Below, piece after piece: positions 1-8,900 of a DNA stretch of 25,008 nt. The first letter of the stretch is position 1; each line of letters starts with the position of its first letter. The stretch is from Asparagopsis taxiformis (taxonomy: Eukaryota > Rhodophyta > Florideophyceae > Bonnemaisoniales > Bonnemaisoniaceae): assembly GCA_030407315.1 (NCBI GenBank), contig JALQPE010000890.1, forward strand, positions 1 through 25,008, in the 5' to 3' direction. A program made the position numbers and the translations under genes. Below the pieces are notes generated by a model, which ran no database searches, was not told the DNA's origin, and worked only from the letters and a program-made list of their open reading frames with translations.

Positions 1-325
1 CGCCTGATCAAAGCCACATCGATGTTCCTGAATGAAGCAGCATACGGATGTTGCCCTTGCCGGGTCTCACGAATGCACTTCTGGAGAGCCGCAACGCGAT
101 GGCCACCATCGATGTAAAAGGTTTGAAGGGGGGGGTTGGCTGCCTTCACTAGGAAGGAGCATTTGCAGGCAAGGATTCGGGAGATTGAGGAGGGAATCCT
201 TCCTCAAGAACTTTCTCCTCAGCAAGCACTCTCCCTTCCCTAATATGACGAGAGAATCGGGGGGGTCTGTGCAAATCCAAGGGAGACAGCTGTGGTCAGC
301 TTTGGGACAGTCTGACAACAACCTC
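1..325 (-). pseudogene. ParB/sulfiredoxin-like gene fragment (copy A), cut by the window edge
   Basis: Read on the minus strand, this stretch matches residues of about 122-230 of the large ParB-like protein at 1668-4895. IDGGHR is encoded at 96-113, followed by VAALQKC, against IDGGHRISALQS in the long copy. Upstream, the strings SPLDLHRP and GRVLAEEKVLEEGF align with NPLDVAKP and ARVRDLVSKISTEGF. The match needs at least one frame change near 180-190 (between EEGF and SISRILACK) and contains an in-frame TGA just upstream of SPLD, so this copy is broken. The frame remains open to base 1, so more of the relic lies outside the window. Seen directly: motif and alignment. Inferred: a decayed paralogue. 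Overlapping 142- and 172-codon frames on either strand are shadows. Confidence 0.7.
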
Positions 326-907
326 GGCGGTGACAGAGTTATCGTGACCAGGGCTGCGAGAAGGGGCGCGAGAGACGCGAGCGGAGGGCCCGACCGCGAG
401 TCGAAGCGCGAGCAGGGGCGGGGGGGCAGAGGGTTTGGAGCGAGTGCGAGGAGCCATTGAAGGATGAGGAAAGCAGGAATGGAGAGAAGCTTGATTGAGT
501 GTACGACCCCGATAACGACGATACAGAGACGATTAAGATAGATTATTTCGCTACTGCAGTCTGATAAAGGATCAAACGTGAACAATCCGTTTCAACTCTG
601 ATTCAATTTTGTTATTTCTAGACACTTGACTCAGATCAAGAGTAATACTCAAAATTCAGCTGAATAACTAGTTAATTTCTGCGGCCAAATACAATCGCTA
701 TACGACGAGTTCATACTCAAAGTGGCTAAACAGGTACGAGTTGGTCATGGTGATTACCCCAAAAACACTCAAGTAATAACTACATAATGCTGAAGTCACA
801 TACTTCCCAGCATTTTGCACCAACTCGTGGAGCTGATGCGTACATACCAAATGCATCTGTATTCAACATGAACCACGAATAAGTGGGCTTCGGCCAATGA
901 GTGCACT
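326..907. other. No convincing gene
   Basis: Bases 326-450 are purine- and G-rich on the plus strand and could be the extreme N-terminal region of copy A, but no alignment is visible. From about 590 to 907 the sequence is AT-richer, and I see no reading frame with protein-like composition. Confidence 0.4.
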
Positions 908-971
908 GCACCTGGCTTGAGAAACTAGGAATAATACCCGGTATTATTTTGGCCTCCCAAAAGCCAGGTGC
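908..971. repeat. Imperfect hairpin with AATAATACC-C-GGTATTATT core
   Basis: The outer arms GCACCTGGCTT (908-918) and AAGCCAGGTGC (961-971) are perfect inverted repeats. Inside them, 930-948 is a 19-nt odd palindrome with 9-nt arms and a central C. Further CCAATG/CATTGG arms lie outside. A related half (ATACCGGGTATTATTTT and GGCCAGGTG) occurs in the 105-bp tandem repeat at 5158-5344, so both probably derive from one foldback/MITE-like family. No mobility gene is attached. Confidence 0.65.
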
Positions 972-1371
972 GCCCCAACCGCCATTGGCTGAGGTTATCC
1001 GGAGTACCCCAGGCAATGGGGTTGGTGCACTTGGTCTACACCCACCCAATTATACCTGGCCAGACTCCTACTTCTCCATAAAACTGAAATTTTACCGGGG
1101 ATAGTGAACGATGAATATAATACCAGGTTTTACTATCTGCTATCGTTTCTTGCATCTACTGAAGAGGTTTAGAATTGCAGCTCCTGTAGGTAGAGCTTTC
1201 TGTGGAGAATAGCTTTCTGCATGTGGGTGTTTGTTACATTTGTGAAGTTGATCTGACTATATAAAGAATCCATGCAGTATCTCTTTTATCATGTTCTATT
1301 GGAATTGTGTTTATTACTCTACGGATTCATACCCAACTAAGGCTTCAACACGGCTGGACAGATGCCCTTCA

Positions 1372-1671
1372 TCACTTCAATTTCGAATTGCCCTCCCAAT
1401 GTCCAACGACATATTCTCCTTCTTCACTTTGATGCTGCTCAGTTTTGAGGAATATGTGAGATCGGATCGGGAACTTGTATTGAAGACCCTTATTGCTCTC
1501 AAATTCCTCGTGGTGGTGATAAACATCCCCTCGGCAGACAAGAACAGAATATGGTGGTACTTCACACCTCTTCATTGGAACTCTGTATAACTCTCTGTTG
1601 GGATGGGATAAACAGACATGACTGTAGGGTGCAAGCACGAGGCCGAATCCATCTGCGCCGCTTGACATCAT
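1372..1671 (-). CDS. Distal half of a 2OG-Fe(II) oxygenase-like domain, out of frame with the ParB-like gene
   Basis: This 99-codon frame begins ATGATG and overlaps the stop of the 1075-codon frame by four bases (ATGA). Visible motifs are APYSHVC (14-20), VPPYSVLVCRGDVYH (38-52) with R47-G48-D49 and H52, and IRSHIFLKT with R70. A conserved RGDxxH followed by an Arg before a beta strand is typical of the second half of 2-oxoglutarate/Fe(II)-dependent beta-helix folds, where the His binds iron and the Arg binds 2OG. The matching HxD pair is at the end of the upstream frame. The copy at 23896-24072 keeps the same block (APYSHVC, VPPYSVLV, RGDLYH). I infer that this is the true C-terminus of the upstream protein, separated by a one-base indel, rather than an independent gene. 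Translational coupling or programmed frameshifting cannot be excluded. Fold assignment rests on motif reading only. Confidence 0.6.
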   Translation of the reverse strand: MMSSGADGFGLVLAPYSHVCLSHPNRELYRVPMKRCEVPPYSVLVCRGDVYHHHEEFESNKGLQYKFPIRSHIFLKTEQHQSEEGEYVVGHWEGNSKLK

Positions 1672-4600
1672 GAAGTAGGATGGCGGAGAAGGGGACTGTT
1701 AACTTCATCGATTCCCACTTCATAGTCTGTATGTCCAGCACGAGGTTTAGTCCGCTCTCCAGTCAGCACTAAAGTAGTTCCAGTGCTGGGGAAGGCCATC
1801 GGGTCCTTCCCACTAGTCCTCAATTCCAAACCTTCCGCACAAATACCTAGACCGAGCTCAACAATCATCTTCTTCCGATAGAGATTATTATTGTTATCCT
1901 CGAGGTCATCACATAAGCTCTTCCGCTTTGTTATAAAGATTCCTCTGCCCTTCTCACCTTCTTCATCAGAGTTTTTCCCATCCATCATAGCCATGCACCA
2001 CGGTGTCCAGTCCGGATCTCTGCGGGTGTCACCGGATTCAGAGTTCTTCTTGGCATCCTCGAGACGTTCCTCAAACAACGCAGAAAAATGAAGGAGCAGT
2101 TCGTGGATCGCATCTGCAGTAGTAGAAGACTTGAATATTCCGTCCAGAATTGTAAACCCAACCAAGTCTATTTCATTTCGTTTCTCTCGGAAATAAGCCC
2201 TCGAGAGAAACTCAGCGGAAACATTTTGTGCCGAATAGGCACTCGCTGCTGCTTCAGCGACCTTGGCTCGAAGCGTATCGACCAGTTTCCCATTCACATA
2301 GTATTTCATTCGACTGTCGGGATGAATGATAACAGGCAGTTTCGCTTCTATACCTTCCTCCACATCTTTGTCAGGGACATCATTTTGTTGCCTGTCCGAA
2401 TACTGACCTCCTTGAACCGCGTGGACTGCAGCGTCTTTGCCGGATTGCAAATTTGCGTCTTCACGCATCTTTTGCTTCTTCTTCTGCCGCGGCCTGCTGG
2501 TATCCTCTCCCACCAGGTCAATAACCTCTTGAGGGGTGACATCCACCAATTTCCGTTTGGATCGTAGAATCATTGGCGGCGTCTCCGTATTCCTCGGCTT
2601 TGCCTTTAAGGGCACGAAACCACTGCTGTGCTTGGCTTCCATCAACTTCCTAGGCGTAGAACTGGTAACAGGTGTTTCCGTGTCCTCCAGCTCAGGTAAA
2701 ACAGGTAGGCCGACATCCGCTGTAGATAACATAGCGTCTCCAGTGCCATCACCCTGATTTCGTACACCTTTCATCGGGTCCTCCGTTGTCCTTCCAGAAG
2801 AATGTTCGGGACATTCTTCGCGGACATCTTTCGTTCCAGACCCATCGCTCTTCCTAGATTCAGGACCTCCTTCACCATCTCGACCAGTTCTTGGATGACC
2901 AACTGACATATTCGCCGGCGACTTTCCACCCTGCTCTGGTCTGAGCGTGGCACTTCCGGCTGCCACTGGGCTAGATGATTGTTGCAGGTCATTTTCATCA
3001 CCGTGGTCATTTCTTCCTCGATTTGCACCAGTTGGTTCAAGCTCTTGAGTTCCTACGTTCTTCTGCAACACATCCCCAACTTCACAATCTCCAGGTTTCG
3101 AAGAATTGTTCTCGGTGGGCGCAGTAGGCACTGCGCGGTCCGTTGTAACCTGCTTTGCGCTTTCGGAATCTGCCGCTTTCCCTGTCGCCTCTTCACCAAC
3201 CTGTGTTGCAGCACCGACCTCAGCGTTAACACGATCCGATATTTCCAGACTGCCCTGTGTCTGCTGTTGGGTAAGTACATTTGGACTCTGTACCACGTCC
3301 GAGCGATCAATGGCAGCATTTGAAGTATCACCATACGATGCGGATTGTTGTCGTGGTTGAGGTGCAGTATTCCCTTCCAAGGATTTTCGCCTAGTCCGCC
3401 TTTCCTGCACACCTATTTCAGGCGCGACGGAATGGTCGAGAGAGTCATCCGATAGAATTGGGCCGTTGAAAACCACATGACGGATTTCTTTCATCATAGA
3501 CCGCGTCAATGCTGCACGTATACCTCTCCCAGTTGGTGCGTCGGAAGGATAGAAATCTTTGAGGACAGTCAAAATGCGATATCGTATGGTTTTTCGTGTT
3601 CGTCCACCTGGCTCCGGTACTTCATGTAACTTCCTGAAACATGGATGAGGTGAGGAATGCCAGGAGTTTTCTTTCCGTACAGCTTTCTCAAGTATGTCAT
3701 ATATTTCACACATGCTGTAGCACCACTTTTGCGCGCATGTCTTTAGACTTATACCACCATCTCCTTTCCTACGTTTCCACATCGTCCACATTGCAGTGAG
3801 CTCTAGAATGACAAGTTTGGTGTCCACCGAAGCTTTTCGAATCGCAGAAGCGAATAGGACGTCCACAGTGCATCCCTGCATATTCTTCGAGTCTGGCGGA
3901 CTAGTTTCAGTTGCAAATCGACTTGGGATAGCTGACCAATGTTCGAACGCCGGGTTATTTACGTCTCCGAAGCCCTGCGCAATCGAAACGTACTTCATCA
4001 TGATTCCTTCCTGACAACCTGGAATGACCTTGTTCTCGACTACAACTTTTGTGCACACATTTACCTTCGCCTTCATCAAGCCCTTCATCATCATGAACTT
4101 CATGACCGTACAGACGTGGTCAGCAATAGAAACTTCTATCACGTCATGAGTCTTTTCGTTCAGCTTCTGCGATATTCGCATCACTTCAAGAGGATGAAAC
4201 ATTTCACGGGTTCCAGGTGGTCGGATGAAGTCAACGCTAATGCTCCTCAGTCTCCATCGATCAGCAACTGTCGGTTTGTTTTCCACAATCGACTGCAAAG
4301 CGCTGATACGATGACCTCCATCAATGCACTGCAGTTTCTTCCGTCCGTCTGACCCCATTGTTTCACAGATGGTCATTCGGGTGCCAGTTTCCAGAAACCC
4401 CTCGGTAGATATTTTGCTGACCAGATCGCGCACTCTGGCCTCCTGCACAAGACGAGAAGTTGATTCCGGTTTGGCAACATCTAGCGGATTGATCATTTTA
4501 GGTTCAGTCCTGCATTCGACAATGTTGATGTCAATCCCCATCACAGACTCTTCTGATGCTTCCATGCCAGCAGGACTCCCCTCGCCTTCACGGACGTTAG

Positions 4601-4895
4601 ACCTCTCCCTGTTTTTCGATTTCACCATCCCAGGAGTAGATGGAAAGCGTAGAGTGTTTTTCCCAGATGGTGATATATCACCAAGGGTTTTTGCTCCCTC
4701 TATCATGGCAGCGTCTGCTCCCTGAATGGGTGTCTGGCTATCTGCCGTCTCCCTTCCCGCTGCAGACGGAGCCCCTCCATCAGCAGAACCTCCGGAGGGT
4801 GTTTTATCACCGCCTACCGTCGTTGCAAGTCTCTCTGCAACGCTTTCGACGGTATCATTTGGTTCCGCAGCGCGCTCAGTGTCGCTTCCGGCCAT
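1668..4895 (-). CDS. ParB/sulfiredoxin-like domain protein with C-terminal HxD (probable dioxygenase-like) region
   Basis: This is a 1075-residue uninterrupted frame from an ATG at 4895. Layout: an acidic, low-complexity N-terminus (1-118); a ParB/sulfiredoxin-like domain (about 120-235) with IDGGHRISAL at 191-200, matching the DGxHRxxA motif of that fold; an alpha-helical, Cys- and Trp-containing region (about 240-480); a long disordered charged stretch (about 490-850) with a basic KKKQK patch; and a compact C-terminal domain (about 860-1075) ending with GHTDY (H1055, D1057). ParB/Srx domains bind or hydrolyse nucleotides or act on DNA in various proteins, and the specific role here is unknown. 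HTD plus the RGDxxH and Arg encoded in the overlapping 99-codon frame look like a 2OG-Fe(II) oxygenase centre. The frame ends abruptly 18 residues after HTD, and the last HPTS is probably out-of-frame sequence. Paralogues at 1-325 and 23780-25008 show a repeated family. A transposase lies upstream on the same strand. Confidence 0.8.
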   Translation of the reverse strand: MAGSDTERAAEPNDTVESVAERLATTVGGDKTPSGGSADGGAPSAAGRETADSQTPIQGADAAMIEGAKTLGDISPSGKNTLRFPSTPGMVKSKNRERSNVREGEGSPAGMEASEESVMGIDINIVECRTEPKMINPLDVAKPESTSRLVQEARVRDLVSKISTEGFLETGTRMTICETMGSDGRKKLQCIDGGHRISALQSIVENKPTVADRWRLRSISVDFIRPPGTREMFHPLEVMRISQKLNEKTHDVIEVSIADHVCTVMKFMMMKGLMKAKVNVCTKVVVENKVIPGCQEGIMMKYVSIAQGFGDVNNPAFEHWSAIPSRFATETSPPDSKNMQGCTVDVLFASAIRKASVDTKLVILELTAMWTMWKRRKGDGGISLKTCAQKWCYSMCEIYDILEKAVRKENSWHSSPHPCFRKLHEVPEPGGRTRKTIRYRILTVLKDFYPSDAPTGRGIRAALTRSMMKEIRHVVFNGPILSDDSLDHSVAPEIGVQERRTRRKSLEGNTAPQPRQQSASYGDTSNAAIDRSDVVQSPNVLTQQQTQGSLEISDRVNAEVGAATQVGEEATGKAADSESAKQVTTDRAVPTAPTENNSSKPGDCEVGDVLQKNVGTQELEPTGANRGRNDHGDENDLQQSSSPVAAGSATLRPEQGGKSPANMSVGHPRTGRDGEGGPESRKSDGSGTKDVREECPEHSSGRTTEDPMKGVRNQGDGTGDAMLSTADVGLPVLPELEDTETPVTSSTPRKLMEAKHSSGFVPLKAKPRNTETPPMILRSKRKLVDVTPQEVIDLVGEDTSRPRQKKKQKMREDANLQSGKDAAVHAVQGGQYSDRQQNDVPDKDVEEGIEAKLPVIIHPDSRMKYYVNGKLVDTLRAKVAEAAASAYSAQNVSAEFLSRAYFREKRNEIDLVGFTILDGIFKSSTTADAIHELLLHFSALFEERLEDAKKNSESGDTRRDPDWTPWCMAMMDGKNSDEEGEKGRGIFITKRKSLCDDLEDNNNNLYRKKMIVELGLGICAEGLELRTSGKDPMAFPSTGTTLVLTGERTKPRAGHTDYEVGIDEVNSPLLRHPTS

Positions 4896-5157
4896 TGCAA
4901 AGATTTGGACGCGTAGAGAAGCCGTTCAGGATGACAAAGATACCTTTTCTCTCCGACTACACGATCAAGAGATATTCCTCTTTCAAGGTGGTATTTGGCG
5001 GGAAACGATCTCCCTACACGTCTAAACGTGAAATATCAGTTATTGATTCACCTTCCACGCGCTCCAATTGTATTCGGCCATCTGTCATTCCTCGACGAAG
5101 GACTTCCCACACACAATTCCTTCGTTCCCAAAACCATCCCATTGCCATGAATCATAG

Positions 5158-5344
5158 TACTCCACTTGTCACTGGAGCCAGAAAACTATACCGGGTATTA
5201 TTTTCCACTTCATTGGCCAGGTGACGGCTCTCCATTGGCCAGCAGACAGCCATCAGTCACAATACTCCACTTGTCACTGGAGCCAAAAAACTATACCGGG
5301 TATTATTTTCCACTTCATTGGCCAGGTGCGGGCTCTCCATTGGA
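5158..5344. repeat. 105-bp direct tandem repeat, two copies
   Basis: TACTCCACTTGTCACTGGAG occurs at 5158 and again at 5263. Both copies continue through ATACCGGGTATTATTTTCC and GGCCAGGTG to CTCTCCATTGG. The core ATACC-G-GGTAT is an odd palindrome whose centre is G, complementary to the C-centred core at 930-948. The repeat lies between the start of the ParB-like gene and the end of the transposase frame. Because it is divisible by three it makes an open frame of 131 codons with a repeated peptide, which I do not regard as a gene. Confidence 0.85.
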
Positions 5345-5609
5345 TTATGCGAACTCAACTTTGTGCTTTGTGGAACTAGGAGTCCTGCAACTCGCGGCTC
5401 CATCTCTAGTACCAATGGCGTCATACGTACGTAAGTGCGTACGCTCTTCGCAAAACACACTTTATTTGTGCGCATGGAACAAAATCCCACTCTATTCTTC
5501 AAACGACATGTACAAATTTTGTATAGCATTTGTTGGAAGACTTGATCAGGACTGCTGCTAAATGAATTACGAAAGTTTACTGATGTATTAAACACTGTGC
5601 TGGAACACT

Positions 5610-5942
5610 CTATGCTGAACGTGGTGGGTATCCATCTTCTCTAGTTAAGACGCTCACTTCACCACCAGAAAGAATATCACTATTGTGCTCTACAATGCCA
5701 CTTTGTCTATCGTATGAACAAACTCCTGACTCGCAGTTATGTACGTGCAAAACTTCTCGGACCCCGTCGTTCATTTCAACGTGAACTATAGTATCATTCC
5801 CACCTTTCCGGTACATACCGTCTCCAGTGCATGTCAAGGGAATGCAGACAGCATTGGAGTTTTCTGCTTCCATTTCTTTGCCTTCTTCTCCTCTCCTTGC
5901 CCTACCACAATAAAAAAGGACAGTGTGACGAAAAGGACACGT
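5610..5942 (-). pseudogene. Probable displaced C-terminal end of the transposase
   Basis: Downstream of the transposase, a second minus-strand frame is open from 5942 to a TAG at 5610. It contains well-composed peptide such as TIVHVEMNDGVREVLHVHNC and ends with SVLTREDGYPPRSA. The frame overlaps the last 36 codons of the transposase frame, whose own tail (a hydrophobic LFVTLSFFIVV then Lys-rich) looks like out-of-frame translation. I infer that a +1/-2 type frame change near 5942 broke a protein that once ended at 5610. A short intron or programmed frameshift would give the same picture. Confidence 0.5.
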
Positions 5943-8900
5943 CTAAAACATGTGAATTCCTCCATGCTCGTCCTGCTATGGGCGGGTACTACTATACCAG
6001 CATCATACCATCCATCTTTGCACACTGCTTGAATGATGCTTCCAGGTTCAGCACGCCCTAACCTCGATTCGCTCTCAGATCCCTCATGACTAGTGCGCAC
6101 TCTTTGTGCAGCAGTGAGCCACCATAGTCGTTCACCATGTTGAGACCCGTTTACCTGTCTGGTTCTGAGAAAAGTTTCAGAAGCTTTACGTATCCTTACC
6201 ATCATGACGGTTTCTTCTGCCGGAACATTTTTCGCGTCTTCAACAGATTCCCTTCGCCACCGCGTGATTGGACAGTGGGTGCTCACCATAGTACTGCTCC
6301 TCTCTGATATGAGACGGAATACAGGACTTAAGAAGCATCTTTTTGCTGCCTCTTCTGTCGCATGTGGACTCTCCGAAATTCCTTTTCCTAGTGCAAAATA
6401 CACGCGTCTGCAATCGGCAGACGTCCATTGTTTTGTATTGTGACCTACCGCACCCAGCGTGATGGCTATTCGTGCGAGCCAGTCATCGGCCATGATGAGC
6501 TCCATTGATGACAGATGTTCATTCTTATGGTTCGAGTTTCGAACCCCTCTTTTAAGAGGCTGGTGCATTCTCTCGAATAAAAGCTCTTCCACATGTTTCG
6601 CAGCTCCAAAAGCTGGTAATGTATGTACGCAAAATTCTATCAACCGATGCAAGTTCGGTTTGTCCAGATGTTTCATTGCAATAGGATCCTTGTTGCATAC
6701 CTCATGCAGTTCTTTCATATAGTCTGAAACAAGAGCTAGAATGTGGTCATGACGTCCGCCATTCTCGGCCTCGAACCTCCTGGTTGACTCAAGTCCATCT
6801 ATCCACCATGTTGGGATGAATCGAATGCTGGCAACAACCATTTGAAACTTTTTCAGCAAACGAAGAATACGTTCAAGTTTTTCATACCCGTCCCAAGAGT
6901 TCCCGATGACGATACGAAATGCCGAATAAAATGCTTGGGGAGCTACAACGAGAACAGCGAATATATCGCTCATGTTCATCGATAATAGGTAGTTCTGCCC
7001 GAATACCTGACTCTGACTACTCAAACAGAACATTCGGAGGGTATTCAGTAGAACTGTTTCCACAACATTTCGAATTACAGGTGTTGCTGCAGTGATTGTC
7101 GCATTCATCACATCTTGAGCCAGTCCAGAGAGCAGATGGTCTGGGGCAACTACAGCAGAGCGATATGGATCGAATTGACAAGGAACAACTGGAACTCCTT
7201 CTTCGTTTGTAGGAACTCCTCTCCGCACACGATTAAGGGATTCACTCAAATTATGGAGTGCCTTATTCTCAATCGGATCTAGGCTTAGTCCAAGAACTTT
7301 GAGCTGATATTGCGATGCGACTTCCCTCACAAGCTTGTTTCGGTGCATTCCTCGGGCATGCGTACTCATCTGACTGTTTAGCAATGCTGTGTATGCATTT
7401 CGTGAACCTCCACTGCTGGTCATATCTTGCTTTTCGAAAATGCAGCTATGGCATGGTGTATTACTGGTGTGTCCACGGACATCCAGAGTATGCGAAACAG
7501 CTGGGTAATCTCCGATAAATCCAACAGGATCCAGGAATATGACCACATCTTCTCCATTTGCATCTTTCGCTGGAAAACCGTCTGTACTTCCCTTCACAAT
7601 GTCGGGTACAACTCTCTCAATTACAACATTTGTTGAAACTCCCTGGGGAACGAATCCAAGAACGCGGACTGCGTGGAAGCTTGCTCTCTTGCTTGGCTGT
7701 ATGCCTAATGGAAGCATATAGCAGCCACCAGAACTTCCTTTCCGGCTTGTGAACGGCTGGAAGTCATCAGCATATAGCAGAAATCGGTATACGATATATT
7801 TCCTGCCATCTGAAAGATTCCCCTCACTGCAGGCATCCATACGTTTAGAGCCGGGGTGCCATCTAGACCTCTTGTCTGGAGCTCCTATGAGCTGGACGTC
7901 TTTCACCCGAATTTGTTCGCGATGTAGCTGCCCAGTTGCTCCCCTTGTGGAGCAAATGAGAAAAGTCGCATGTTCAGAGCGTCCCTTTTTCAGATGTCTG
8001 TTCACGAGTAGTAACTCTTCAAATGTGCTCCCATCAGACTTACTTTTTGGCCGAAACAGAGTGATAGCGTCACCTGCCCGAATATCATTGTTGCAATGTT
8101 CTCCGTCGAGCGTTGTGGTGGAGACGACACGCCTCGCATTTCTTTTCTCAGTTTCTTCAATTGCATCGATTTGCGGGCCTATCACATCTTCCATATTTGA
8201 TTCTTGTTGTTCTTCTCCGGTTGCAAGATAACTTGAAATGATGATAGCTTCAATTCTCCAGTCACTCCTTGCTGTAAAACTTCTTCTGCTCCTAGAATTC
8301 TTTCCAGTTTCGATGTTCTTTCCCTGTTTCGTTCTGGCTCCTCCCAGCTTAGCCACCAGGGCCTCTTGATTTGTCGTCGGCATACATATGATCCTCAACT
8401 CGTCTCCATGTCGGGCGTATACCTTTCTGTGCATTTTGTGACCGTCATGATCTGATGCACTTACCGAAATGCGATGGAATGGGTCATTCAGAACAGCTGA
8501 ACGGCATTTGACAATGAAAGAGTTTTCAATACTTTCTGAAGCAATTTGATATGCTTCATCTTCTCTTTCATCACTATTATCCCTTTTACTAGACTTTATG
8601 CAGTCCAGAATGGGTCCGGTCTGTATATCCCTTTCCGCCCATGTGCTCGGTAGCACGACTCGTACCGATGTAGTACAATGAGCTCTACGGCTACTAGACA
8701 GTCCTGGAGACATCTTTCCAAGCCTAGAGCCGCTTTTTGTTACATCTATTTCACACGTTGTATCCATGCTTTGTGGGAAACATGTTTTCAGAATGAACGG
8801 TAAAATGACTTTCCTCATGTACGAGTCGCTGGGTGCTTGATCCGAAATGTCCCGCTTGAAATTAGACATCTCACGCATACCTTCATAGTCCTTGCGTTTC

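Noticed and set aside
67..585. 172-codon minus-strand frame and overlapping 142-codon plus-strand frame at the window start
   Set aside because: The recognisable ParB-like peptide lies in a different minus-strand frame, and both long frames are low-complexity shadows.
5166..5561. 131-codon plus frame with a repeated 35-residue peptide
   Set aside because: The repetition is a by-product of the 105-bp tandem repeat being divisible by three, and the peptide shows no motif.
5902..5940. GT...AG stretch with a T-rich tract as an intron in the transposase gene
   Set aside because: It is only 39 nt, and removing it keeps the original frame instead of joining the downstream peptide frame.
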